Positions 51,325 through 61,671 of a stretch of DNA of 64,000 nucleotides are shown here, piece by piece. The stretch is taken from NCBI RefSeq assembly GCF_003268775.1, contig NZ_QLSU01000012.1:124001-188000 (forward strand), read 5' to 3'. The notes under the pieces are model-generated. The model made no database searches. It saw only the letters and a program-made list of their open reading frames with translations, and was not told the origin of the DNA. Source of the DNA: Paraburkholderia unamae. Its GTDB lineage: Bacteria > Pseudomonadota > Gammaproteobacteria > Burkholderiales > Burkholderiaceae. The translations under genes and the position numbers were made by a program. Position 1 is the first letter of the stretch. Each line of letters starts with the position of its first letter.

Positions 51325-52491
51325 TTACTTGCCTTCGGCAGCCGCGACAACCTTCTGCGCAGCTTCTTCCATGCTGTCTGCCGAGATGATCGGCAGGCCC
51401 GATTCGGCCAGCATCTTCTTGCCGAGGTCCTCGTTCGTGCCCTTCATGCGCACGACGAGCGGCACGTTCAGGTTCACGGCCTTCGAACCGGCGATCACGC
51501 CTTCCGCGATCACGTCGCAGCGCATGATGCCGCCGAAGATGTTCACGAGGATCGCCTTCAGGCCCGGGTTCTTGAGCATGAGCTTGAACGCTTCGGTGAC
51601 CTTCTCGGTCGTGGCGCCACCGCCCACGTCCAGGAAGTTCGCCGGCTCGCCGCCGAACAGCTTGATGGTGTCCATCGTGGCCATCGCGAGGCCTGCGCCG
51701 TTCACCAGACAGCCGATGTTGCCGTCGAGCGAGATGTACGCGAGGTCGAATTTCGAGGCTTCGACTTCAGCCGGATCTTCTTCGTCCAGGTCGCGGTAAG
51801 CGACGATTTCCGGATGACGGGCCAGCGCGTTGGAGTCGAAGTTGAACTTCGCGTCGAGCGCGATCACCTTGCCGTCGCCGGATACGTTCAGCGGGTTGAT
51901 TTCAGCCAGCGATGCGTCCGTTTCCCAGAATGCCTTGTACAGGCCTTGCAGGATCGTGCGGGCTTGCGGAATCGAAGCAGCGGGCACACCGATCTTCGCG
52001 GCGAGGTCGTCGGCCTGGGCGTCGAGCAGACCCGTCGACGGCTCAACGATGACCTTGTGGATCAGTTCCGGGTGCTTTTCGGCAACTTCTTCGATGTCCA
52101 TGCCGCCTTCGCTCGAACCCATCAGAACGATCTTTTGCGACACGCGATCAACGACGAGGCTGACATACAGCTCTTGCTTGATGTCCGCGCCTTCTTCGAT
52201 CAGCAGACGGTTGACCTTCTGGCCTTCCGGACCGGTCTGGTGCGTGACGAGCTGCATGCCGAGGATCTGGTTCGCGTATTCGCGGACCTGCTCCAGCGTC
52301 TTGGCAACCTTCACGCCGCCGCCCTTACCGCGGCCACCCGCGTGGATCTGCGCCTTGACAACCCAAACCGGGCCGCCGAGCTCTTCAGCGGCCTTGACCG
52401 CGTCATCCACCGAAAACACCGGGATGCCGCGCGGGACGGCGACTCCGAATTTCCGCAGGATTTCCTTACCCTGGTACTCGTGAATCTTCAT
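51325..52491 (-). CDS. sucC: Succinyl-CoA synthetase beta subunit (ADP-forming)
   Basis: A 388-residue ATP-grasp subunit that binds nucleotide and succinate. MKIHEYQGKEILRKFGVAVPRGIPVFS, KAQIHAGGRGKGGGVK, and GNIGCLVNGAGLAMATMDTIKLFGGEPANFLDVGGGA are typical. It is followed by sucD, and preceded after 50 bp by the DUF2889 gene on the same strand, which may lie in the same transcript. Confidence 0.97.
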   Translation of the reverse strand: MKIHEYQGKEILRKFGVAVPRGIPVFSVDDAVKAAEELGGPVWVVKAQIHAGGRGKGGGVKVAKTLEQVREYANQILGMQLVTHQTGPEGQKVNRLLIEEGADIKQELYVSLVVDRVSQKIVLMGSSEGGMDIEEVAEKHPELIHKVIVEPSTGLLDAQADDLAAKIGVPAASIPQARTILQGLYKAFWETDASLAEINPLNVSGDGKVIALDAKFNFDSNALARHPEIVAYRDLDEEDPAEVEASKFDLAYISLDGNIGCLVNGAGLAMATMDTIKLFGGEPANFLDVGGGATTEKVTEAFKLMLKNPGLKAILVNIFGGIMRCDVIAEGVIAGSKAVNLNVPLVVRMKGTNEDLGKKMLAESGLPIISADSMEEAAQKVVAAAEGK

Positions 52492-52541
52492 GCGTGATTC
52501 CTTCAGTCTGAGAGTTGGAGTGAACTTCGATTCCGCTGTTC

Positions 52542-53237
52542 TTATTCATGCGCGGTGGCGTCGGCCCTGCCCTCTTGGCCCGGGTTCCTGCCCTCGCGCA
52601 CGCTGGCGACTTCAGCACCGCGCTCTATTGAACGCGGCACATGGCCATACCAGCGCGGATAAAACTGCTTCACCGCCTCCCCGTCGAACCGCAGCGCATG
52701 GCAGCGGCCAAGCTGGAAGGGCGGCTTTTCACCGGCGGCCTCATTGCCTCCGGCGGTCTTGCCGTGTTCCGGTCCGGGCTCTTCGCCCGGCGAGCCATTC
52801 GATGTATCCCACACCTCTCCGACGAACGCCTGGATTGCAGTGGTCGGCAATACGCCCAACATTTCTGTGAGATGCGTGCAGCCGACCGTGCCGGCGAGGA
52901 GCCGGCCCGCTTCGCGGCGGAAGTTCTGGAGGAGATTGAGCCCGATAAGGGCCCGATAGGCAGGATGAGCGTTCTGGCACTGACCGTCATAAGGCACCCA
53001 GTCGGACGACGCTTCTGCGTCGACGACGTTGAGCTTGCGATCGATCGTAATGCGCAGCCAGAGTTCATGGATCGGCAGACCATTGGGCCGGACACCGGCG
53101 GCGAGCGGCACGTCGCGTGGCTTGTGGTCGGTCAGGCACGCGTCGATGTCCCACAGGCCGTCTTCGCGCTCATACGCAACCGCCCGGATGGCGCGCTGGT
53201 GGCGCAACTGGCGGGGCACGGGCGGAGGAAGCGGCAT
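52542..53237 (-). CDS. DUF2889 protein
   Basis: A 231-residue protein of the DUF2889 family: MPLPPPVPRQLRHQRAIRAVAYEREDGLWDIDACLTDHKPRD, ELWLRITIDRKLNVVDAEASSDWVPYDGQC, and CTHLTEMLGVLPTTAIQAF. The family is common in Burkholderiales, often beside recX or sucC, and has no assigned function. The C-terminal 60 residues are polar and variable. An extended -10 promoter lies just upstream. Confidence 0.87.
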   Translation of the reverse strand: MPLPPPVPRQLRHQRAIRAVAYEREDGLWDIDACLTDHKPRDVPLAAGVRPNGLPIHELWLRITIDRKLNVVDAEASSDWVPYDGQCQNAHPAYRALIGLNLLQNFRREAGRLLAGTVGCTHLTEMLGVLPTTAIQAFVGEVWDTSNGSPGEEPGPEHGKTAGGNEAAGEKPPFQLGRCHALRFDGEAVKQFYPRWYGHVPRSIERGAEVASVREGRNPGQEGRADATAHE

Positions 53238-53270
53238 GCTAAAGGTAAGACCGGATTGGAAAACCTCGTG

Positions 53271-53289
53271 ATTTTAACATACCGGGTAT
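53271..53289 (-). promoter_or_regulatory. Extended -10 promoter of the DUF2889-sucCD unit
   Basis: On the minus strand TGT-TAAAAT (53271-53279) is an extended -10, immediately downstream of the palindrome ATACC-G-GGTAT (53279-53289). There is no good -35, as extended -10 promoters allow. It starts about 35 bases ahead of the DUF2889 start codon. Confidence 0.5.
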
Positions 53290-53355
53290 TTGAGACAGCC
53301 GGGAACACACAGGCCGCTCATGGTCAAGCGTGCACGGCTTTTCGAGACGGTTGAC

Positions 53356-54288
53356 TCAATTATCGGACCAGTCGTCCTCAATCCCCTTGAGGATCTTGCC
53401 GATGATCGACATCGAGAATCCGCGCGCCGCGAGAAAGCGCGCCTGGCGCGCGCGCTCGGCGGGCGTTTCGGGCAACTGGCCGTACTTCTTTTGCCAGACG
53501 GCGCGGGCGCGCACGAGTTCGGTCTCGCGCAGTTGCGTGCTGACCTCTTCGATGAGCGTCTCGCCCACGGCGTGGCGCTTGAGTTCGCTCACGATACGCC
53601 CTGCCCCCACGCGCGCGGCGCGACGGTGCACGACGCTTTCGGCAAAGCGGGCGTCGGAGAGCCAGCCTTCGCGTTCGAGCGAATCGAGCAGCACTTCGAG
53701 TGCGTCGGCGTCTTCGGTGTACGGCATGAGCTTGCGCGAAAGTTCCGCGCGGCTGTATTCGCGGCGCGAGAGATAGCCAAGCGCGCGACCTTTGAGCGAG
53801 CGCTCGGGGCGCTGTCTGGCTGCCGATGATTTTTCGCGCGCGCTTTGCCGGGCAGCGCGCGTGACGGTGCTGCGCTCGTAGCGGTCGCCTTGGGGTTCGG
53901 CAGCCTCGTCCGGCTCGGCGGTCGGTGCATACAGCCGCTTTTTCAGCGATGTCTGCGAGGAAGAATCGAATGGCGGGCTCGACGAGGCTTCGTCGCCCGC
54001 GCCAAAGAAGGCTTCGAACGGCACTTCGAAGACTGCGCCGCCATCGTCGCTGAGATCGGCGGGCGAAGAGTCGGCCGCGCCAGAATGCGCAAAGCCGCGA
54101 TCGCCCGCATGGGCGTCGCGGCTTGAACCGGCTGTTCGCGACATCGTAGACATCGGCGACGATGCCGACGAAGGCGAAATTCGTGATTCGGCACGCAAGT
54201 TCGCCTGCTCGCCAGACTGCGAGGACGTGGAGGACGTCGAAGACGCCGCCGGGGACGGCGGCGCCGAAGCAGACCCGCCCTTGCGCAT
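53356..54288 (-). CDS. recX: RecA regulator RecX with long N-terminal extension
   Basis: A 310-residue RecX, which binds the RecA filament and limits its activity. The RecX three-helix repeats start near residue 164 (SLKGRALGYLSRREYSRAELSRKL) and run to the end (ARFLAARGFSMSIIGKILKGIED). The preceding 163 residues are Ser/Ala/Asp-rich and probably disordered; typical RecX proteins are 150-170 residues. AAGGCAAG before the ATG at 54288 supports the long form. It follows recA by 32 bp in the same transcript. Confidence 0.9.
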   Translation of the reverse strand: MRKGGSASAPPSPAASSTSSTSSQSGEQANLRAESRISPSSASSPMSTMSRTAGSSRDAHAGDRGFAHSGAADSSPADLSDDGGAVFEVPFEAFFGAGDEASSSPPFDSSSQTSLKKRLYAPTAEPDEAAEPQGDRYERSTVTRAARQSAREKSSAARQRPERSLKGRALGYLSRREYSRAELSRKLMPYTEDADALEVLLDSLEREGWLSDARFAESVVHRRAARVGAGRIVSELKRHAVGETLIEEVSTQLRETELVRARAVWQKKYGQLPETPAERARQARFLAARGFSMSIIGKILKGIEDDWSDN

Positions 54289-54320
54289 CAGCTTGCCTTG
54301 TCTACGAGAGCCTGGAGAAC

Positions 54321-55397
<1,077 letters not shown>

Positions 55398-55476
55398 GAA
55401 TCGTCCTTTGCTATGATGAACGGCGTCTCGTGACCATGCGCACGCCTTATTCGGGCTAATGCACACGAACGCAGAC

Positions 55477-55505
55477 ACTGTATAAAAAAACAGTGGTTTT
55501 GGCAA
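55477..55505 (-). promoter_or_regulatory. recA promoter with LexA (SOS) box
   Basis: CTGT-N8-ACAG (55478-55493), with an AT-rich centre, matches the proteobacterial LexA box. On the minus strand TTGCCA (55500-55505) and TACAGT (55477-55482) stand 17 bp apart, so the box covers the -10 and most of the spacer. The site lies about 80 bp before the recA start codon. Confidence 0.9.
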
Positions 55506-55634
55506 GCCCTTCCGGCTAACCAGAACCGTGAATTTCGGGAGACCGCCCCGCGTCGGCTGGCCGCGCCTTCAAAGGTACGGTGCGGCGCGGGCGCTACGAG
55601 GCTCACCAGAGCTCGAAGGCGACGCTGGCGCAAC

Positions 55635-56393
55635 ATGCGAATCCTCATTGCCGAAGACGACAGCATACTCGCGGACGGGCTCGTCCGATCACTCCGCCAA
55701 TCGGGCTATGCCGTTGATCACGTGCGTAGCGGCGTGGATGCCGATACGGCCTTGTCGATGCAGTCGTTCGACCTTTTAATCCTCGATCTGGGCCTGCCGA
55801 AAATGCCGGGCCTCGAAGTGCTGCGCCGTTTGCGCGCGCGCAATTCCAACCTGCCCGTGCTGATCCTCACCGCCGCCGACAGCGTGGACGAGCGCGTGAA
55901 AGGCCTCGACCTCGGCGCCGACGACTACATGGCCAAGCCCTTCGCGCTCAACGAGCTCGAAGCGCGCGTGCGCGCCCTCACGCGGCGCGGCGCGGGCGGC
56001 GGGCCGACCATGGTGCATCACGGGGCGCTGTCGTTCGACCAGGTCGGTCGCATCGCGCGCATCCACGACCAGGTGCTCGATCTTTCGGCGCGCGAACTCG
56101 GCGTGCTCGAAGTGCTGCTCCAGCGCATCGGGCGGCTCGTTTCGAAGGAACAGCTCGTCGATCACCTGTGCGAATGGGGCGAGGAAGTCAGCAACAACGC
56201 GATCGAAGTCTACGTGCACCGGCTGCGCAAAAAACTCGAAGCGGGCGGCGTGCGCATCGTGACCGTGCGCGGGCTCGGCTACTGCCTCGAAAAAGAAGCG
56301 AAGGAAGCGCAGACCGGCGCAGCCCCGTCGCGCGCCGCGGCCGCCGCGCCCGAGGCTGCGCCGGCCATGCCCGCCAGCCACTACTTCAAGTAA
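55635..56393 (+). CDS. OmpR-family response regulator
   Basis: A 252-residue regulator: receiver domain with Asp51 (LLILDLGLP) and Lys in YMAKPFALNE, and a winged helix with LSARELGVLEVLLQRIGRLVSKEQLVDHL and NNAIEVYVHRLRKKLE. About 25 extra Ala/Pro-rich residues trail the DNA-binding domain (AAPSRAAAAAPEAAPAMPASHYFK). It resembles the TctD/QseB group. It is divergent from recA and 12 bp ahead of its kinase. Confidence 0.92.
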   Translation: MRILIAEDDSILADGLVRSLRQSGYAVDHVRSGVDADTALSMQSFDLLILDLGLPKMPGLEVLRRLRARNSNLPVLILTAADSVDERVKGLDLGADDYMAKPFALNELEARVRALTRRGAGGGPTMVHHGALSFDQVGRIARIHDQVLDLSARELGVLEVLLQRIGRLVSKEQLVDHLCEWGEEVSNNAIEVYVHRLRKKLEAGGVRIVTVRGLGYCLEKEAKEAQTGAAPSRAAAAAPEAAPAMPASHYFK

Positions 56394-56405
56394 GAGGGAG
56401 CGACG

Positions 56406-58046
56406 ATGGCCGGGCGTCCTGCCGCCGCGCGCTCCGCGCCGCCCCACGGCGCCGCGGGCGCTGCCGGTGAAGACGCGTCGGGCGCCTCGGCATCCGGCGC
56501 CGACGCCCTCGACGACGAAGCGCGCGACGCCCGCTACGCCAACCCGTTCGCCCCGCCCGACGAAACCGAAGCCGTTGCCGAGGCGCGCCCGCGCTCGCTC
56601 TTCGGCGAAATTCTCGACTGGATGCTCGCGCCGCTGCTGCTGCTCTGGCCGATGAGCATCGCGGTCACCTATCTCGTGGCGAAGTCCATCGCCAACGGCC
56701 CCTTCGACCGCGCACTCGAAACCGACGCCTACGTGCTCGCGCGCCAGATCCATCCGGTCAACGGCGTGGCCGAGCTGACGCTGCCCGCCTCCACGCGCGA
56801 CTTCCTGCGCGCCGACAATGTGGACAGCGTGTACTACCAGGTGCTGGGCAGCCGCGGCGAACTGGTGGGCGGCGACCGCGACATGCCGCTGCCGCACGAC
56901 GACGACCGCCCGCCGCCAGGTGTCGTGGAGTTTCGCGACGACACGCTGCACGGCATCGACATCCGCGTCGCCTATACGACGGTGGAGCCGACGCATCCGG
57001 GCGCCGCCGACCGGCAAGGTCAACCCGTGCTCGTGCAGGTGGCCGAAACGCTCGACAAGCGCCGCCAGCTCGCCAACGACATCATCAAGGGCGTGATCCT
57101 GCCGCAGTTCGTGATCCTGCCGCTTGCCATTCTGCTCGTGTGGTTCGGACTCTCGCGCGGCCTTGCGCCCCTGCACGCGCTGCAATCGAATATCCGCATG
57201 CGCCGCCCCGACGACCTCTCGCCGCTCGAAGCGCGTCGCGCGCCGCCCGAGATCGAACCGCTCGTCACCTCGTTCAACGACCTGCTCACGCGGCTCGAAC
57301 AGAACATGGAGCTGCAAAAGCGCTTCATCGCCGACGCCGCTCATCAGATGAAAACCCCGCTCGCGGGCCTGCGCACCCAGGCCGAGCTCGCGCTGCGCCA
57401 GGACGCGCCCGCCGAGGTGCACCGCTCGCTCGAGCAGATCGCAACGAGTTCCGAGCACGCCGCGCGGCTCGTCACGCAGTTGCTCGCGCTCGCGCGGGCG
57501 GAAAACCGCATGACCGGCCAGATCTTCACACCGGTGGACGTCGCGGACGTGGCGCGCCACGCGGTGCGCGACTGGGTGCAGCCGGCGCTCGCCAAGCAGA
57601 TGGACCTGGGCTACGAAGGCCCGGAAACGGCGTATGGCGGCGAGGAAAGCGGCGAAGAAGAAAACGCGCGTATCGAAGTGGACGGCAACCCCGTGATGCT
57701 GCGCGAGATGCTCTCGAACCTCATCGACAACGCGATCCGCTACACGCCCGCGGGCGGGCGCATCACCGTGCGCGTGCGGCCCGAGCCCACGGCCGGCGTG
57801 GTCCACCTCGAAGTGGAGGACACCGGCATCGGCATTCCGGCCGCCGAGCGCGAGCGCGTGATCGAGCGCTTCTACCGCATTCTCGGGCGCGACGGCGAAG
57901 GCAGCGGGCTGGGTCTCGCGATCGTGCGCGAAATCGCCACGATGCATGGCGGCACGCTCGCCATCGAAGACCACGTCTACCAGGAAACGCCGCGCCTGAC
58001 GGGCACGCTCGTGCGCGTGACATTGCGCCTGCGCGCACGCGCCTGA
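56406..58046 (+). CDS. Sensor histidine kinase (TctE type)
   Basis: A 546-residue kinase. A polar Ala/Gly/Asp-rich cytoplasmic lead of about 65 residues precedes TM1 (about 72-93); the periplasmic sensor (about 95-225) resembles the N-terminal domain of TctE-type kinases; TM2 is about 230-250. The phosphoacceptor is His313 in FIADAAHQMKTPLAG, a HQMKTPL variant common in this group. The ATPase domain has SNLIDNAIRYTPAGG, DTGIGIP and GSGLGLAIVREIA. TctE relatives sense tricarboxylates, but no tct transporter is adjacent, so the ligand is unknown. Confidence 0.9.
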   Translation: MAGRPAAARSAPPHGAAGAAGEDASGASASGADALDDEARDARYANPFAPPDETEAVAEARPRSLFGEILDWMLAPLLLLWPMSIAVTYLVAKSIANGPFDRALETDAYVLARQIHPVNGVAELTLPASTRDFLRADNVDSVYYQVLGSRGELVGGDRDMPLPHDDDRPPPGVVEFRDDTLHGIDIRVAYTTVEPTHPGAADRQGQPVLVQVAETLDKRRQLANDIIKGVILPQFVILPLAILLVWFGLSRGLAPLHALQSNIRMRRPDDLSPLEARRAPPEIEPLVTSFNDLLTRLEQNMELQKRFIADAAHQMKTPLAGLRTQAELALRQDAPAEVHRSLEQIATSSEHAARLVTQLLALARAENRMTGQIFTPVDVADVARHAVRDWVQPALAKQMDLGYEGPETAYGGEESGEEENARIEVDGNPVMLREMLSNLIDNAIRYTPAGGRITVRVRPEPTAGVVHLEVEDTGIGIPAAERERVIERFYRILGRDGEGSGLGLAIVREIATMHGGTLAIEDHVYQETPRLTGTLVRVTLRLRARA

Positions 58047-58362
58047 ACCGCGCGAGCGCTGCGCAAGCGGTGAATCCGCCGCGAAACTGACGGATCGGGT
58101 CAGAAAACCGGGATGGGACTTACCCTTAGCCAGCCCGCTCCACACGCCGCCAGACAATGACGTTGAAAGACGTTACCGCATAAATAAACGAATCTATGCG
58201 ATCTTGACCGACAATAGACGATCGAACCCCATTCTCACAGCCTGATCAGAAACTCGCACTCGCGTCAGAAGCCCGTAAGTTTCCATTCCAATAATGCTTC
58301 GCAGGACCGCCGGTCGAAGCGTCGCCCGCCGGACCACACGCATATCAATATTGGAGACACAT
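58047..58362. other. 316-bp spacer ahead of the MHS transporter gene
   Basis: The region contains an interrupted inverted repeat CGCATA-N12-TATGCG (58177-58200) and, near the gene, CAATATTG followed by GGAG as ribosome binding site. A clear sigma-70 promoter is not seen; one may be hidden in the AT-richer 58150-58250 part. Confidence 0.5.
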
Positions 58363-60021
58363 ATGGCAACCGTTGGCGGACAAGTCTCGCACGCGCCGAT
58401 GACCAGCGACGAAAAACGCGTGATCTTCGCGTCGTCGCTCGGCACCGTGTTCGAGTGGTACGACTTTTACCTGGCAGGCTCACTCGCGGCCTTCATCAGC
58501 AAGAGCTTCTTTTCCGGCGTCAATCCCACAGCCGGCTTCATCTTCACGCTGCTCGGCTTCGCCGCGGGCTTCGCGGTGCGCCCGTTCGGCGCGATCGTCT
58601 TCGGGCGCCTCGGCGACCTCGTGGGCCGCAAGCACACGTTCCTCGTTACGATCGTCATCATGGGTGTGTCGACCTTCGTGGTCGGCTTCCTGCCAGGCTA
58701 CGCGTCGATCGGCATTGCCTCGCCGGTGATCTTCATCGGCATGCGTCTCTTGCAGGGCCTCGCGCTCGGCGGCGAGTACGGCGGCGCCGCGACCTACGTC
58801 GCGGAACACGCACCGGCCGGACGCCGCGGCTTCTACACCGCCTGGATCCAGACGACCGCCACGCTCGGCCTGTTCCTGTCGCTGCTCGTGATCCTCGGCG
58901 TGCGCACCTTCGTGGGCGAAGAGCAGTTCGGCGCATGGGCATGGCGCATTCCGTTCATCGCCTCAATCCTGCTGCTGGCGATTTCGGTGTGGATCCGCCT
59001 GCAACTCGACGAATCGCCGGCATTCAAGCGCATCAAGGCGGAAGGCAAGATCTCGAAGGCGCCGATCAAGGAAGCCTTCGGCCAGTGGAAGAACCTCAAG
59101 GTCGTGCTGCTCGCCCTCTTCGGCGTGACCGCCGGCCAGGCCGTGGTCTGGTACACGGGCCAGTTCTACGCACTCTTCTTCCTCACGCAAACGCTCAAGG
59201 TGGACGGCGCGAGCGCCAACATCCTGATCGCGGTGGCGCTCCTGATCGGCACGCCGTTCTTCCTGTTCTTCGGCGCGCTCTCGGACAAGATCGGCCGCAA
59301 GCCCATCATCATGGCCGGCTGCCTGATCGCGGCGCTCACCTACTTCCCGATCTTCAAGGCGATTACGCACTACGCGAACCCGGCGCTCGAAGCGGCGACC
59401 GCACGCGCACCGATCGTCGTGATCGCGAATCCGGACGAGTGTTCGTTCCAGTTCAACCCGGTGGGCACCTCGAAGTTCACAAGCTCGTGCGACATTGCGA
59501 AGAGTGCGCTCTCGAAGGCCGGCCTGAACTACGAGAACGTGGCGGCCCCGGCCGGCACGCTCGCGCAGATCAAGGTGGGCGATACGACCATCGACACGTT
59601 TGATGGCCGGGCAGCCGGCGCCAAGGAAGCGGGCGCGACGTTCGAGAAGACGCTCGCGGCAACGCTCAAGGCGGCGGGCTATCCGCTCAAGGCCGACCCG
59701 GCGCAGCTCAACTGGCCGATGACGGTGGTGATGCTGACGATCCTCGTGATCTTCGTGACCATGGTGTACGGCCCGATCGCGGCGATGCTGGTGGAGATGT
59801 TCCCGACGCGCATCCGCTACACGTCGATGTCGCTGCCGTATCACATCGGCAACGGCTGGTTCGGCGGCTTCCTGCCGGCAACGGCCTTCGCCATCGTGGC
59901 GGCGCGAGGCGACATCTATTCGGGCCTCTGGTATCCGATCATCATCGCGCTGGTGACCTTCGTGATCGGCATGCTGTTCGTGAAGGAAACCAAGGACTCG
60001 GATATTTATGCGCAGGATTGA
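58363..60021 (+). CDS. MFS transporter, metabolite:H+ symporter (MHS) family
   Basis: A 552-residue major facilitator of the MHS subgroup (ProP, ShiA, KgtP relatives). SSLGTVFEWYDFYLAGSLA opens TM1, GRLGDLVGRKHTFL is the MFS loop 2-3 motif, and LALGGEYGGAATYVAEHAP is the MHS signature. Its special feature is a hydrophilic insert of about 115 residues (about 336-450) between the membrane segments of the second half, with two Cys (360, 376). Relatives carry organic acids or betaines; the substrate is unknown. GGAG lies 6 bases before the ATG. Confidence 0.88.
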   Translation: MATVGGQVSHAPMTSDEKRVIFASSLGTVFEWYDFYLAGSLAAFISKSFFSGVNPTAGFIFTLLGFAAGFAVRPFGAIVFGRLGDLVGRKHTFLVTIVIMGVSTFVVGFLPGYASIGIASPVIFIGMRLLQGLALGGEYGGAATYVAEHAPAGRRGFYTAWIQTTATLGLFLSLLVILGVRTFVGEEQFGAWAWRIPFIASILLLAISVWIRLQLDESPAFKRIKAEGKISKAPIKEAFGQWKNLKVVLLALFGVTAGQAVVWYTGQFYALFFLTQTLKVDGASANILIAVALLIGTPFFLFFGALSDKIGRKPIIMAGCLIAALTYFPIFKAITHYANPALEAATARAPIVVIANPDECSFQFNPVGTSKFTSSCDIAKSALSKAGLNYENVAAPAGTLAQIKVGDTTIDTFDGRAAGAKEAGATFEKTLAATLKAAGYPLKADPAQLNWPMTVVMLTILVIFVTMVYGPIAAMLVEMFPTRIRYTSMSLPYHIGNGWFGGFLPATAFAIVAARGDIYSGLWYPIIIALVTFVIGMLFVKETKDSDIYAQD

Positions 60022-60052
60022 GCCGCGGTTTGAAAAAAGATGAAGAAGGGGG

Positions 60053-60081
60053 TTGACGGCCCTAGGGTGGGCAGGCATAAT
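60053..60081 (+). promoter_or_regulatory. tRNA-Met promoter
   Basis: TTGACG (60053-60058) and CATAAT (60076-60081), each 5/6, are exactly 17 bp apart, starting transcription about 5 bases before the mature tRNA. Confidence 0.85.
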
Positions 60082-60091
60082 TCTCTTCTTC

Positions 60092-60168
<77 letters not shown>

Positions 60169-60175
60169 GTTGCAA

Positions 60176-60212
60176 GAAAAAGCCGCTGTCCCACAAGGAC
60201 AGCGGCTTTTTT
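60176..60212. terminator. Terminator after tRNA-Met, probably bidirectional
   Basis: AGCCGCTGTCC-CACAA-GGACAGCGGCT, an 11-bp perfect stem with A5 before and T6 after. It can also end the convergent LuxR-type gene. Confidence 0.95.
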
Positions 60213-60258
60213 GTTTTGAAACGCCGGGCGCGCCCTTCCCGGCGCACGCCGCCCTTCC

Positions 60259-61488
60259 CTACCCCCGCGAAGGCAGCGTAGAGAGCATCCGCACCAGATC
60301 CTGCAAACGCCGTTCCCCCGTTTTCGCGAGGATCGAGCGCAACTGCGTGCGCGCCGTGGCCACGCTGATCGCCGCGGCGGCCGAGTACTCGTCCACGCTC
60401 ACGCCCTTCGCCAGCTCATGCGCGAGGCGCGCTTCCGCCGGCGTGAGTCCGAACACCGCCTTGAGCGAGCCTGCGGAAATGGTCGATTTGCGCCGTTGCG
60501 GCGTGATCAGCACGACCAGCTCCGCGCCGCCCAGCACGAACGGAAAACTCGCGGGGTCGCCGCCAGCGTCGGGCCTGGCATCGTCGAACAGGCTGCCCGT
60601 CACGCTCGACACCGGGCGCACGAGCTGCTCCGGCGCCACCGGCAACACCGTCACGAGCTGCGTCGATTCGGGCGCGCGCTGCACATCGCTGCCGCCATGC
60701 AACGCGAGCGTTTCCGGCTGGCGCGAAAGGCGCACGCGCGCGAATACCGCCGAGAGCTTCGCGGCGTCGCCGAACGCGCACGCCACGAGTTGCCGCCCAC
60801 GCGCCTTCACCCACGTCTGCCCCTTGAGGAGCGCCTGCGCCGAGCGGTTCAGGAAGATGATCCCGTCGTTCGCATCGACCGTGAAAACGGCCTGTTCGAG
60901 CGCGTCGAGCCCGGCTTCGCCGGCAAAGAGGCCCGCACGAAAGCGCTCGTTGCGCATGGCGATGCGCAGCGTGCGCTGCATGTGCGGCACGAGACGCGTC
61001 ACCGCCTGCTTCTGCTCCGCGGAAAAATGGCCGTGGCCGCTCGTGTGGTTGAACGCGATATACGCGGAGATACCGCTCTCGCGCAGGATGCACGCGTTCA
61101 GGATGTAGCGCGCGCCCATCGGAATGATCAGGTCCTGGTAGAACTCGTCGCGGCTCACGAACGAGTCGTCGAAGTGATCGTGGCACGCGAACACGGTGCC
61201 CGGCGGCTGGTGCGTGCTGTACTGGCGGCGCGGGTCGATGCTGCCGTAATACTGCTCGTATTTGGCGGCTTCGCCGAGAAATGAGTGATCGGTGAGGATC
61301 GAGAAGTGGTGACGGTCGTTGCGATCGTCCCAGGCCATCAAATGACAAAAGCTCGAACCGATCCAGCGGTCGATGCGCTTGACGGTGTCTTGCAGACCGC
61401 CCGGATTGAGGACGGACTCGTACAGCTCACCCACGAGCTCATCCCACAGGCCGAGATCCCCGACCGCGCCTTTTTGCTGAACCATCAC
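60259..61488 (-). CDS. LuxR-type helix-turn-helix regulator
   Basis: A 409-residue regulator. The C-terminal LuxR/GerE-like domain (about 345-405: FGLTPAEARLAHELAKGVSVDEYSAAAAISVATARTQLRSILAKTGERRLQDLVRML) is clear. The N-terminal 190 residues (SFCHLMAWDDRNDRHHFSILTDHSF...) and a PAS-like middle (AVFTVDANDGIIFLNRSAQALL) suggest a small-molecule sensor, but it is not an acyl-homoserine lactone domain I recognise. An ATG one codon later is possible. The gene is divergent from two lipoprotein genes. Confidence 0.85.
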   Translation of the reverse strand: MMVQQKGAVGDLGLWDELVGELYESVLNPGGLQDTVKRIDRWIGSSFCHLMAWDDRNDRHHFSILTDHSFLGEAAKYEQYYGSIDPRRQYSTHQPPGTVFACHDHFDDSFVSRDEFYQDLIIPMGARYILNACILRESGISAYIAFNHTSGHGHFSAEQKQAVTRLVPHMQRTLRIAMRNERFRAGLFAGEAGLDALEQAVFTVDANDGIIFLNRSAQALLKGQTWVKARGRQLVACAFGDAAKLSAVFARVRLSRQPETLALHGGSDVQRAPESTQLVTVLPVAPEQLVRPVSSVTGSLFDDARPDAGGDPASFPFVLGGAELVVLITPQRRKSTISAGSLKAVFGLTPAEARLAHELAKGVSVDEYSAAAAISVATARTQLRSILAKTGERRLQDLVRMLSTLPSRG

Positions 61489-61671
61489 CCCGACCTCTTA
61501 CACGGCTGCTTTTTATGGGAAGCGTATCCGCGATCCCCAGCGAACGAATCATCACTTTTGATGAGCCGCTCTCAGCGCTTTTGACGATGCCATTCGATGG
61601 CCGACGCGACACACTGGCACGACGAACGCAGCTTCGCCAGTCACTTCGCCCTGATAGCCGGAACGATCGCC

